Source of the DNA: Ctenosaura bakeri
Lineage: Eukaryota > Chordata > Lepidosauria > Squamata > Iguanidae
Assembly (NCBI GenBank): GCA_948474755.1
Contig: CAOLHI010001295.1
Coordinates: 310,001-374,000 of the forward strand
Direction of reading: 5' to 3'
Length of the DNA stretch: 64,000 bases
Each line of letters starts with the position of its first letter. Position 1 is the first letter of the stretch. Below the pieces are notes generated by a model. The model worked only from the letters and a program-made list of their open reading frames with translations. It was not told the origin of the DNA and ran no database searches. Shown piece after piece: positions 22,261-34,269 of the stretch. The translations under genes and the position numbers were made by a program.

Positions 22261-23335
22261 CCATAATCCCCCATTGTGGGTTCATGTGTGTTAAAGGTGG
22301 ACATGCATGACTTAATGCTAATTCAACCCACAATCTCTTTAAAAGAGATCAGGGTGGGATTACAATGATCCAATACCTCTGTGTAATTGCTGGAATGTGC
22401 CACGCCACTTACACTCCAATTAAGCAGGCTGAGTGGAATAGTTGAAATTATGGTTGAGGTCAGATCTACCTTCCAGAGTAAAGAGAGACTGGAAGGATAA
22501 GATTGTGCCTGTCGGACCAGGTGTATCTTTATTGGATGCAGCTCATGTAGAGTCCTTGCCAACAGACTGTGATATGTGATGGCTGAGATGTGAAACATAG
22601 GAGACCCCATAAAGCAGTCTGTCCAAAGCATGTCTAATGTTCAACACTCCCTCAACACCGAATGGATGGATGGATGGATGGATGGATTGGGCAATGGAGA
22701 GAAATTCTCCCTTTCTCACAAGTAACACACATTCCCTACAGAGGAATGTCTTGCAAGCTCTCGCATGCACCCAAATTCATACAGTCAACCTCATGAAAAT
22801 TAAAGAGTTATTTTGGCATTCCCATAATGGACGTATTCCAAAAGAAATCAAAGAATAAATGAGGCCAAAAGAAACAAACAGAGGAGACAGAACTGGAGGA
22901 TTGGTTGCCCCAGAGCCTGACCAAAAGCCACATTGAACAGGTCCACTGAATACTATGAGTTTATGAAATCTTTGATGGGCCTGGGCAAGGCTGCCCTGAC
23001 ACCCCATAGCAACAAGTGGTTGTTCCCAACTCTGGAGCTCTGCCCCCACCTCTACTGGCACCCTCTGATTTCCCTTGGATGCCTCTACTCTTATCTGCAC
23101 ACTGTCAGTTACAATGGACTTGTGTAGATCAAGTGCCCATGGAACCAGTGGGCTGGTATGCTAGGTGCTGTCCGCGTTCTCTGCAGATGTCTGTGTTTTG
23201 ATTTGTCAATGTTGCTTTTTTGCTTACTGTGTTGCATACCCATAAGGCATGGCAACACCAATTTCCTTAAAACTTCAGCACTCCTGCGCTGTATGACTCA
23301 CAGTTTCAGCTGGGGAGGCCCCAAGACTAACCTAG
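22261..23335. other. Non-coding tail of unit A
   Basis: Positions 22,261-23,075 match 56,297-56,905 (B) and 63,100-63,730 (C). Homology to B breaks at about 23,075 and resumes at 34,259, showing that the block between was inserted into or retained only in unit A. No gene seen. Confidence 0.6.
22662..22687. repeat. (GGAT)n microsatellite
   Basis: Six to seven GGAT units. Paralogous sites at about 56,592 and 63,490 carry only one or two related tetramers. Confidence 0.9.
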
Positions 23336-24560
23336 AATCATAGAGTTGGAAGAGACCACAGGGGCCATCCTGTCCAACCCCCTGCCATACAGGAACACCC
23401 ATCAAAGCATTCCCAACAGATGACCATCCAGCTTCTGCTTAAAAACCTCCAAAGAAGGAAACTGCACCACACTCCGAAGCAGCATATTCCATTGCTGGAC
23501 AGCTCTGATCATCAGGAAGTTCTTCCTGAGGTTCAGGTGGAATCTTCTTTCCTGGAGCTTGAATCCACTGCTCGTTGTCCTAGTGTCTGGAGCAGTGGAA
23601 AACAAGCCCCCTCCCTCCTCGACATGACATCTCTTCAAAGATTTAAACATGGCTATCATGTCCCTTCTTAACCTTCTCTTCTGCAGACTAAACATACCCA
23701 GCTCCCTAAGCCGCTCCTCATAGGGCATGGCTTTCAGACCCTTCACCATTTTGGTCGCCCTCTTCCAGACACTGTCCACCTTGTTGATATCCTTCTTGAA
23801 CTGAGGTGCCCAGAACTGGACACAATATTCCAAATGAGGTCTAACCAATGCAGAATAGAGTGGTACCATTACCTCCCTTGATCTGGACACCATACTCCTA
23901 TTCATGCAACCAAGAATCACGTTGGCTTTCTTGGCTGCTGCATCACACTGCTGACTCATGTTCAGCTTGTGGTCTACCAAGACTCCTAGATCCCTTTCAC
24001 ACATACTGCTATCCAGCCACACATCCCCCATCCTATATTTGTGCATTCCATTTTTTCTGCTTAAGTGCAGGACTTTACATTTCTCTCTGGTGAAATTCAT
24101 TTTGGCCCAGCTCTCCAATCTGTCAAGGTCATTTTGAAATTTGATCCTGTCCTCTGGAGTATTAGCAATCCCTCCCAGTTCGGTGTCATCTGCAAACTTG
24201 CTCAGCATGTCCTCTACTCCTTCACCCAAGTCATTGATGAAGATATTGAATAGCAATGGACCCAGGACAGAACCCTATGGCACTCCACTAGTCACTTCTC
24301 TCCAGGATGAAAAGCAGCCATTGGTGAGCATCTTTTGGGTCCAGTTTGTCAACCAATTACAAATCCACCTAACAATAGTTCTGCCCAGCCGGCATTTTAC
24401 TAGCCTCTTTGCAAGAATGTCATGGGGAACTTTTTCAAAGGCCTTACTGAAATCAAGATATGCTATGTCTACAGCATTCCCTTCATCTAGGAAGCTTGTA
24501 AGAGATAAGATTAGTTTGGCATGAGGTATTTCTGAGAAATCCATGTTGACTTTTAGTGAT
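23336..24560 (-). mobile_element. CR1 LINE 3' half, antisense
   Basis: Minus-strand frames 24,275-24,544 and 23,402-24,256 together read RT blocks YLDFSKAFEKVPHDI, SGVP, MLFNIFINDLGEG and KFADDTELGG (catalytic FADD kept). These are followed by the long CR1 C-terminal region with RPHLEYCVQFWAPQFKKD and [10 protein letters not shown]. The last 284 residues are in one open frame, so this is the least decayed CR1 in the window. A premature stop separates it from the RT start. The 3' end is at about 23,336 with the TAGAGTTGGAAGAGACC signature. The 5' end is truncated at about 24,560. Confidence 0.92.
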
Positions 24561-25973
24561 TATAGCATTCCTTTCTAAGTATTTACAAACTGTTTATTGA
24601 GGTTTACAAACCTCTCTCCAAGTTCCTTCCTTACACTACAGGAATCCCCTTATTGATTTAATCCCAAGGCAGTTGACACAGACTACCAAGAAGCTGTCAG
24701 TCCAGACAGCCCTCAAGCCAAGGACAGTCAGCTGTTAGCTGAAGCTGCCCTGATGCATGAGGAAAACCTGATGAGGTTAGAGACTGCTGATCCATCCTGA
24801 GAGCAGATTATGAAAACTCCAAAAGTCAAACACTATAGTTTCAATCTCCCACTTGCAAAGAACACCTGGACTATTTTGGACAAGGATGGGGGAGGAGTAT
24901 TTTCTCCACCTCTTTGATGCACAAAAGGACTACTGAAACCTCACATCATTTCAGACACTGAGTGTTGTGAGGAATCCCTCCTCTGCTTGATTCTTAAGCA
25001 ACTTACACACTAAACTACTTGTGCAATGCCATTATTTGTTAATATAGTACTTTCCATTTTGCTGCCACTCAAGTTGCTGGAGTGTTGCTTTGTAATTATT
25101 GTTGTATTTGTGTGATATTTTATTGATTACCATGCCAGTTGTTAGAACATTGGACATTGTATGTTGTATAGTGGGTGCTCTTTTTTCTTTATTGCTCTCT
25201 CTCTCTCTCTCCTTATGCCCACAATTTTAATTGGATACCTGAATACTAAATCACCCTTTTCAGAACTGATGCTAGTGTGACAGCCTCTCATCCTCCTACT
25301 GGTGTGTTTTAACCTTTGTCTCCCCTTGTCTTTGGTCACTGAGTCCAATGGTGGATATACAACTCCATCCTGGAAAAATGAAAGTCTGTGACTTTACCAC
25401 AGGAGTTCCATTGGGGGGATTGTTATCATACCGCACACCCCTATTTTGCTGGACAACAAGGTTGGCAAGAAGCTTCATTCTATAAAATTGGACAGTTATG
25501 GCTGAGAAACATGCAGTAGCAAGACATTGCCTGTAAGTGTGTGCTAGGTCACAATGTCCTCAGCATGGCCAGGTCATAAGTTCAAGAGGATTCAGTGGAA
25601 ACTCCTGATGCTCATGGGTTTGGGATAATCCTCTCAATGAACCAACCTCCAAGTACAATAGTAAACAAATGTGCCCAGGTACAGCAGGCAAGCACCCCTG
25701 CTGTGTGCATTTCCTACAGAGATCTTCCCCATTCACTTTATCCAGCCAAGATCTTAAAAGACTGTCAGGACTCTCATCAATGTTTTGCCATCTAACCTAA
25801 ATTTAAGACAACTTTAGGTAGGAAATAACTTCAGGGTAGAAAATAGAGTATAAAAACCCCAGCTCCAGCTCAGGTAATTTACAACATGCCAAAATGTGAC
25901 ACACAACACATGACACTCTAGCACCTCAGGCATCACTCTGCACCCCAGGCTTCTATTCTTCTCGGTTGCCCTC
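24561..25973. other. Non-coding, no recognised features except a CT tract
   Basis: About 1.4 kb without gene evidence. A (CT)n tract lies at 25,195-25,212. No counterpart was seen in units B or C. Confidence 0.5.
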
Positions 25974-25989
25974 AAAATCCTGTTTGGGC
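25974..25989. repeat. L1 target-site duplication, left copy
   Basis: AAAATCCTGTTTGGGC, repeated exactly at 34,254-34,269 directly after the A-rich L1 3' end. A 16-bp duplication is the normal product of target-primed reverse transcription. Confidence 0.9.
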
Positions 25990-27683
25990 AACTTCCAGTG
26001 GCTGTGGTGCGACAATTGGTCAGGATTTACATTACTAGTGAATCCCGACGACCCAGAGAGGTCAGAAATCTCCTTAAAAAATTTAAAATCGGAGGAGATA
26101 TTGACCCCTGGATAAAGGGGGACATGGAGGGACTTGAAGGGGATCCGTAAGCAATCATCAGTGCACAGGATTTGGAAGAAAGAGGGACCTGTGCACAAAC
26201 AAAGTTGAGAAGGATCGCAGAGTTGCCATTACCACACCGGTGTGCTGGACAGGCAAAGTCGCACCGCCACCAACAATCTGACATCATATCTGTATTAACT
26301 AAAGAGAAGCCCTTCACCAGTTGGGTAAGTAAGATCCTGATGGGGATCCTTATTGAGGTGAACTGAGAACTACAACTTTGGGACTACATAAAGCTACAAG
26401 CCACAGATTTGGGGCTTGTGAATAAAGGGATTGGAAAAATATCTAGAATAACTTGTGCCCTTATATCCCGGGATTGTGTTAAAGAAGTGAAGAAAAATTA
26501 AAGACATTATGTATACTTCATCATTCTTACCACTATTTAAGACAAATAGACTGCGAATTTAGCTTCATAATAAACTTTGAGCTTGAAACGAAGAAGAAGA
26601 AAGTCAGTGGTGTTTAAACTCGACAGAGGTATTCCCGAACCCCCCCCCCACCTGCAGAGAGGAAAGGAAAGATCTAAAAGACTTAAAATGACTTAAAAGG
26701 ACTCAAAAGGCCTGAAATATATTTGATCTCTTACTAAAAGATTGAAAGTGTGAGAGAGGAAAGTTGGGTCAGAGACGAAGCGGCGGAATATAAAACTGGA
26801 GGAAGCAGAAGGAAAAAAGTGAAAGAAATAGATTGAATTGAAAGGAAGGATGAAGGGGGAACAAAAGAACGTGAAACTGAAGACAGAATCTGAAATATAA
26901 ACACCGTAGTGGAAGAAAGTAAATACAGAACTTAAAGGATTTGGGTTAAGAGGGGAAAAAAAGAATAGATGATAAGAGTATTATTGCTTCTCTTGGTTGT
27001 TTTTTAAGATTGTCTTTTTTGCTCTTCTCTGTGGTTAAAATAAGTGGGGAGACATACCTTTAAGGTGTATTTAATACGTACATGCATTTAATACGTGTAT
27101 TTAATAAGTATTGGGAAATGTGTGCTGGGAAATAAGGTAAAGCATAGTGAAAAAATATATAAGGAAATAAATTAAACTCATTGACTGTACTGTTAATATA
27201 ATTCATCCTACTTGGAAGAAAATAGCTATATATTAAGAATATAACAAAGTGGGCTGTGAGAATAGTAAAACAGGATTTCTCAAGTGACATTAGGAAAGTA
27301 ATTGCTTAGAAAGATTAGCTGAATTGTAAGCTGACTGGAACTCCTTGTACTTTGTTGACATTTTTGTTATTACTCCACTGTGAGATAACAGAGAGAGAAC
27401 CAATTGGGTATTGTTAGAAAAAGAAAACAACTGTGCCAAGGTTATCTCTAAGGAGATTACCTAAGAAAATATTCCTTAGAAAGAACAGTAGATCCCTTTA
27501 CAAAAAACAAAAAGAGAGAGAGAGAGATTAATTAATTGAAGGATATAGAAAATAACAAATAGTTTAAATTAACAGAAGAGTAAACTCAGGAAAGACAGAT
27601 AGATAGAAAAAGACAGAGAAAGCAGAAGGAGAATAGAATAATATAATTAATAATATAGTTAAATAATATAATAAATAGACAAG

Positions 27684-28810
27684 ATGATGGCAGCAGGCAG
27701 AAGAAAAGCAGGGGTGGGAGCTCAATCACAAATACAAACAATGTTTCAGAGGAGAACATCTACGGAAATCAAGGCACCATTTACAGAGACGAAGACATCA
27801 TCCACAGAAACACAAACTGTGATACAAAGTACAGGATTTGATATAACAGAAAAAATAAGGAAATTAACTATGACATTCAAGAATGAAATGAAGGAAACAA
27901 GAACAGAGATGAAGCAAGTGAGAGCAGAGATAAAAACAGACCTTAGAAAAGAACTAGAGGGGTTCAGCAATAAATTGGATAATATTACAAAAGAGTTAAA
28001 AAGTGTTAATGAAAAAGTAAAAGAATTAGAAGAAAGAACAGGGAAAACAGAAACATGTACAGTGAAAATGGAAGAAAGGACAGAACAACTGGAAAAGACA
28101 ACACTATTAATGGATATAAAAAACAGAAATAAATCAATCAAGATCAGAAGGTTAAAAGAATCCCCTCAAGAAAATTTATATGAAAGATTAATTCACCGAC
28201 TGGCACAATTCATAGGATGGGCACCAGAGCAATTAGACCTTGAACTGGATTGGATCTTTAGAATTAATTCTTCAGTGGCAAAAAGGAAAAACATTCCAAG
28301 AGACATTGTGGTATACTTCTTGAGAGAAAGAGTGAAGGATGTGATTTTACAGCAAAGCTATGTAAAGAAGTTTGGGTTGAAGAAACTGAGGTAAAAATCT
28401 ACAAAGACATACACCCTGCATTGTTGAAAAAAAGAAGAGAGTATAACTTCATAACACAAATCTTGAGAGCCCGAGGAATAAGATATATGTGGGAAAAGAC
28501 AAAAGGGATCTCGTTTTTTTGGAACCAGAAAAAGATAGTATTGAACTCGATTGTTAAAGCTAGAGATTTTTGGAAAAAACATAAGGAGACAATAGGAGAA
28601 TCACAACTGACACAGGAAGAAGAAAGGAATAGAGATGTTTCACAACTAACACAAACATCAGAAATATTACAAAAGAAACAAGAAACAGAAAGGAAATCTA
28701 GAGAACTGGAGAAAGAAGAAGAATTAGACGTAGAACAAGAAGTAGAAGAAGAAGAAAGAAGAGGAGAATCGAATTCTATACAGAATCTAGAACTAGAAGA
28801 AGAAATATAA
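27684..28810 (+). pseudogene. L1 ORF1 (RNA-binding chaperone), one frameshift
   Basis: The start is the first ATG (ATGATGGCAGC) after the 5' UTR. The N-terminus is Ser/Thr/Gln-rich. Residues about 55-150 form a lysine/glutamate heptad coiled coil, the trimerisation region. An RRM-like block follows (IKIRRLKES ... WIFRINSS ... RDIVVYFLRERVKDVIL), then the C-terminal domain (KIYKDIHPALLKKRREY, WEKTKGISFFWNQ) and an acidic glutamate-rich tail of about 45 residues. The frame at 27,684 stops at 28,394. The C-terminal domain continues in another frame from about 28,380 to 28,810, so a single frameshift near 28,375 breaks an otherwise complete ORF of about 375 codons. Confidence 0.88.
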
Positions 28811-28859
28811 GAAACAGAGGAGACAGAATAGTAAATATAATTAATTTGTAGAGTATAAA

Positions 28860-31800
28860 ATGAATTTAAAAATTTTATCTTGGAATGTTCATGGGAAAAA
28901 TTCACCCTATAAAAGAAAATGTATTCTCCATCAATTAGAAAAATTAAATTTGGATATAATAGCATTACAAGAAATTCATATTAAAAATAAAGATTTAAAA
29001 TATATAAGGAACCCAAAATTAGGACAAGCATTTTTGACTTCAGTAGGAAAAAAAAGGGGGGAGAGTAACTGTTTTTGTAAATAATAAATATGAGGCGAGA
29101 CAAATTTTTAGTGATAATTTGGGCCACTTTATAGCAGTAGAGGTGACTATAATGGATTCTAAATTATTGACTGTAGCTGTTTATGGACCATTAGAAAATA
29201 AAAATAAATTTTATCAAAAATTATTGGAAAAATTACTGGATTTAGATAATCATGAGATAATACTAATGGGAGACTGGAATGGGGTATTGAACCCAAATTT
29301 GGATAGATCTAACAAAGAAGAAAAAATTGAAGGGAATGGGACAAAGAATCAAGGGAAACTCCCAAGATCATTTTTTGAATTATTAGAATGTTTATCTTTA
29401 ACAGCAATGTGGAGGTATATATATGGCACAGAAAGGGAATATACATATTTTTCGGAAAGACACAAAACGTGGTCAAGAATAGATAATGATGTTCACATCT
29501 ACAAGTATATTAAAAAATATTCTAAAGATGGAAACGTTATCCAGAACACTATCAGACCATTGCCCTGTAGTATTAACAGTCAAATATGGAAATAGAAGAA
29601 TAAATTGGAGAATGAATGATAATCTGCTTAAAAACGAAGTAACAGTAGAAAGAGCAAAAACTGAATTGAAAAATTTCCTGGAAATGAATTTAGATAAAGG
29701 CCAAATGGCACAAATAGTGTGGGAAACAAGTAAATCGGTAATGAGGGGCTTTTTCATAAATCAACAAGCTTGGTTAACAAAATACAAAAAAGAAAAAGAG
29801 ACTCAAATACAAAGGAAATTGAAAGAGAAAGAAAACGAACTCAAAAGAAATCCACGTGATTCTAAAATACAAAAGGATATAAAAGTAATAAAAGTATTAA
29901 CTAAACAATTATCAACATTAGCAATTAATGAAATAGAGAATAAAATGAAATTCATAAAGCAACAATATTTTGAACATGCAAATAAGCCAGAAAGATGACT
30001 GTCTTATAAATTGGGGGGAGGAAAAACGTATTATAAAAGGAATTAAAGAAGGGCAAAATATTTATTATCAACAATCAAAAATAAAAAAAATTGTTAACTA
30101 CTTTGAAGAACTTTTTAGAAAAAGAACACAAACACAAGAACAACAAAATAAAATAAAGAATTATTTGGAGCAAATAGAAATTACTCAAATATCAGATAGT
30201 CAAAGGGAAGATTTGGATAAACCAATAGCAATGCAAGAAATTATGAGCGCAATTAATATACTGAAAATAGAAAAAACCCCTGGACCAGATGGGTTTACGC
30301 CACTTTATTATAAAACTTTTCAGGAATTATGAGCACCTTTATTGTTACAGGTATTAAACTCAATTAGAAATCAAGAAATTCCAAATACATGGAAAGAATC
30401 AAATGTGGCCTTGATACCAAAAGAAGAGAAGGATGCATTAGATAAGAAGAACTATAGACCAATTTCTTTATTAAATATAGATTATGAGATATTTGCCCTA
30501 ATACTAGCAGAGCGTTTAAAAAATGTACTGGAGAAATGGGTACATGAAGACCAAAATGGATTTCTTCCTGGAAGATATTTGAAAAATAATATTAGAATAA
30601 TTTTAGACATAATAGACTATTATCAAAAACAAAATCAGAAGAAAGTGGCGTTGTTATTCTTAGATGCGGAAAAAGCATTTGATAATGTAAATTGGGCTTT
30701 TGTGTTTGAAATATTAAAAAAAATGGGAATGGGGGATAGATTCATAGAATGGATAAAGTCTATATATAACAGTGGTTCTCAACCTGTGGGTTGCGACCCC
30801 TTTGGGGGGTCGAACGACCCTTTCACAGGGGTCGCCTAAGACCATCAGAAAATATGTATTTCCGATGGTCTTAGGCTCCATTCCCTCCTCAGTGGTGGTG
30901 TGCAAGCATGAGCCATGTACTCACGTCCTCCTGCCTCCTTTGGCGGGAGCACGTGCGGCCACAGCGCTGCCACAGCAGGAGTGGTGGTGCGCAAGCGTGA
31001 ATCACGCACTCACATCCTCCTGCCCCCTGTTCAGAAGGGACTGAAATCGCTCCCCTTCTCCGCTACCGGGAGAACCTCCCATCTGACGGGCCAGCTTGGG
31101 GGGCAGCGGCAGCACAGGGGACAGGCCCCCTCCTCACCACGGCCCCTGCCCCACTCGCCATGGAGGGGGGCGCTGCAGAAGGGCCGGGGGGCTGCAAGGC
31201 AGCGCTTTTCCGGGGCGGTGAGCTGCGCCTGGTACAAAAGACAAAGGAGTTGGGATTCCTCCCCCCTCCGGCCAGGGTCGACACTCTGGAAACCTTTCCC
31301 ACACTGCCCCCCCCAGCGGAAATGAGAGCAAAGCAGAAGCAGAGCCCGGGGAGGTTCTCGGAGTTTTTTCCCGGGGGAGACACATGGCTCCTCTTTCCCT
31401 CCCTGCCTTCCCACCTGTTCCTGGCCGGCGAGGCGGCCTTTGCCGGGGGAAGGCATTGCAAATAATAAATAAATAATTTTATGGTTGGGGGTCACCACAA
31501 CATGAGGAACTGTATTCAAGGGTCGTGGCATTAGGAAGGTTGAGAACCACTGATATAATGATCAAAAAGCATGTTTAATTATAAATGGAGGAAAAACAAA
31601 CCAATTCGAAATACACAGAGGTACAAGACAAGGCTGTCCATTGTTACCTTTACTGTTTATAATATGTTTGGAAATACTGAATAATAAAATAAGAGATAAT
31701 ACACTAATTAAGGGTACAAGAATAAAGTATCATGAATTCAAAGTTAAAGCATACACAGACGATCTAGTAATAATCTTAGAGGATCCCTTTAGTAGTATTA

Positions 31801-33451
31801 AAGAAACCTTAGAATTGTTAAAACAATTTGGAGAAGTAGCGGGATTCAGAATAAATAAAGAGAAGTCGCTGATGATTACTAAGATTATTACACAAACTCA
31901 AGAGTCAGAATTAGCACAAATCTCAGGAATTAAAACTGCTAAGAAAGTAAGATATTTAGATATATTAATAACAAAGAATAATGTAGACTTATTCGACAAC
32001 AATTATAAAAAAACCTGAATGAAATAACAAAAGAAATGAGAAATTGGAATGGATTAAATTTGTCACTATTAGGAAGAATATCCACAATAAAGATGAATGT
32101 ATTGCCCAAAATGATATATCTTTTCCAAAATTTACCTATAATAGTAAATGAGAAACCATTTAAAGTTTGGGAACAGGAAATAAGTAAATTTATCTGGAAT
32201 GAACCAAGAATAAAGATGAGATATCTAAAGGAAATTAAAGAAAAAGGAGGACTAAATTTACTAGATTTGAAACTGTATCATGAAGCTTCTTCATTAATAT
32301 GGCTTAAGGAATGGACCATGTTATCTAATTTGAAGTTATTGACTTTAGAAGGATTCAATTTGTATTACGGTTGGCACCTATGGTATACCTATGGTATGAA
32401 AAACAAAAAGTCAATAAAGAATTTACGGAACATTACGTAAGGAAAGCAATCCTTAGGACTTGGTTAAAAGTTAGAAATAAGTTATACACAAAACTCCCCT
32501 ATTGGACCTTGCCCCACGAAGCCTTTTTCAGATTAGAAAAGATAAAGATGAAAGAATGGGTAACGTATAAAGATATACTTAAAAAGAAGGAAATAATATA
32601 AGATTAAAAAATAGAAAAGAGTTATTTGCAGAGGGCTACACAACACACTGGCTTTTATATAGACAATTAGTAGAGAAATATAAATTAGATAGCAAGAATA
32701 TGGGGGTATCATTAGATGAAACGGAATGTGATAAAATATTGAAATCAGGGATAAAATGTTTGTTAAGTAAAATCTATAAAATGTTACTAAATCTTGAATT
32801 AGAAAAAGATACAGTAAAGGACAATATGATAAAATGAGCTCAGGATTTAGGTTATCCAATAACATTAGAACAGTGGGAAAATGCTTGGAAGATAAATCAA
32901 GACTTTACAAGGAGCTATAATCTGAAAGAGAATTTTTTAAAAATGTACGATAGATGGTGTCTAACCCCGGTTCAAATTTCAAAAAATGAATAAAAATAAT
33001 AAGTCTGGTAAGTGTTGGAAATGTCAAGAAATTGGATCTTTTTATCACTGCTAGTGGTGTTGTAAAAAAGTGAGGAAATATTGGACACAAATACATGAAC
33101 AGATGGTCAAATGTTTAAAAATTAAGTACCCAATGTCACCTGAGATATATTTATTAAATATATTTGATAATTTGGATGTGGAGATAAGGGAAAAAATGTA
33201 AAAAAAATGTAAGAATATTGTGTTATATGATATATGTGGCCAGAATTACATATGCAAAAAATTGGAAAGAGGTAAATATACTGCGGTTAGAGGATTGGAT
33301 GTGGAAATTATATGAATTAGCTGAAATGGATAAATTAACATTGACATTAGAAAACAAATCTAAAAATATTTTTAAACAAGAATGGGAAATATTAACTCCA
33401 CTATGGAAAGAAAAATGGGGGGAACATGCAGTTATAGGATTTTATGAATAA
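28860..33451 (+). pseudogene. L1 ORF2 (endonuclease-reverse transcriptase), multiply broken
   Basis: The start ATG at 28,860 begins MNLKILSWNVHG, the canonical APE endonuclease N-terminus, followed by LQEIHIK with the catalytic glutamate. Later frames carry MGDWNGVLN (about 29,270), LSDHCPVVL (about 29,548), PGPDGFTPLYYK (about 30,280), NYRPISLLN (about 30,450), FLDAEKAFDNVNW (about 30,660), the SPIN-like insertion at 30,770-31,552, GTRQGCPLLPLLF (about 31,625) and AYTDDLVII (about 31,750; YTDD in place of YADD). The downstream region is LSLLGRISTIKMNVLPK (about 32,058), and the C-terminal cysteine block CWKCQEIG lies near 33,018. At least eight frame changes or stops occur. It sits 49 bp after ORF1, a normal bicistronic layout. 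Confidence 0.9.
30770..31552 (-). mobile_element. SPIN-like hAT non-autonomous transposon, GC-rich interior
   Basis: The ends are CAGTGGTTCTCAACC and its inverted complement. The left subterminal block (GGGTTGCGACCCCTTTGG, CCGATGGTCTTAGGC) and right block (GGGGTCACCACAACATGAGG) are the hallmark ends of the SPIN (hAT, Space Invader) family, here in reverse orientation. The target ATATAA is duplicated at 30,764-30,769 and 31,553-31,558. Only 6 of the usual 8 bases are evident. Removing the element rejoins the L1 RT frame (IKSIYN/DQKAC). The interior is very GC/CpG-rich, and a 45-bp motif containing GTGCGCAAGCGTGA is directly repeated at about 30,893 and 30,982. No transposase is recognised. Confidence 0.88.
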
Positions 33452-34229
33452 AAAAGGAAGCAAAACTGACTGATGTATATACATGGATAAGTAAGAAAAG
33501 ATGATGTAAGAGGGATACTATATGATGGATATTAATGATGTTAAGAGATAGAAGTAAGTATAAAAAATATGTATTAAAATATGTAATTTGTAGTAAAATT
33601 TGTAGTAAATATGTACTAAATAAGATATTTAGCAAGATAGGAATGTAAGATAGTTTACGAAGAGTTATAGGGAAGAATAAGTAAATAAGAATAAGTAAGA
33701 ATGGATGACAAAGGATATATGTTATTTAGGGATATTAAGAGCCAGAAAATAAATGTATAAGGAACTAATATGATTATATGGGAATATTATGATGATAGAA
33801 AAATTCGCAAGACCGGAATGTAATGAGGGAATTAACAAAATAAGTTAATGAATTCTAGGTAATGATTGGTAAACTTAAAGTAAGAATAAATGATAGACCA
33901 GAGATGGTAAAGCCAATGAGGATTAGAATAATATAAACTATTAAATTGAGATTAAAGAGGAATATGAATCTATTACCCAATGGTGAAGAGAATGGAAGTC
34001 ATGAATGTTCAATATCATAGGTATGTAGGTATGTAATGTGAATTGTCTATTGTATTATATCTAATGATTTACTTAAGTATGTATATATAAGGTAAAGTGT
34101 TCTCGAAAGAAGAAACTAAGAAGGAAGACCTACAAGGAGAGAGGAAGGAAAATATGTATAGGTCTAGAGTGCACTTTGTCATTGTTTTATGTTTTGTATT
34201 GTTTGTAATTTTTTGTAGTTTTGTAATTC

Positions 34230-34235
34230 AATAAA
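34230..34235 (+). terminator. L1 polyadenylation signal AATAAA
   Basis: AATAAA lies 18 bases before the A-rich end of the L1 3' UTR and the right TSD, the expected place for L1 transcript 3' processing. Confidence 0.75.
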
Positions 34236-34253
34236 TATATTTTTAATTTAAAA

Positions 34254-34269
34254 AAAATCCTGTTTGGGC
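34254..34269. repeat. L1 target-site duplication, right copy
   Basis: Exact repeat of 25,974-25,989. The sequence continues into CATTCCACTTC, which restores homology to the unit B tail at about 56,920 shortly afterwards. Confidence 0.9.

Larger units (their letters stand above)
25990..34253 (+). mobile_element. Full-length L1 LINE with 16-bp TSD, interrupted by a SPIN-like element
   Basis: The element spans 8.26 kb, or about 7.5 kb without the 783-bp hAT insertion. It has a 5' UTR of about 1.7 kb (25,990-27,683), ORF1 (27,684-28,810), ORF2 (28,860 to about 33,450), a 3' UTR of about 0.8 kb with AATAAA at 34,230-34,235, and a short A-rich tail. Identical 16-bp TSDs mark both ends. Full length plus clean TSDs show an ordinary L1 insertion. 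Multiple frameshifts and stops in ORF2, and one in ORF1, make it inactive. It sits in the tail of unit A and is absent from unit B. Confidence 0.93.

Noticed and set aside
31031..31531. CpG island promoter
   Set aside because: CpG richness is confined to the SPIN-like element nested in a dead L1, so it is transposon sequence rather than a gene promoter.
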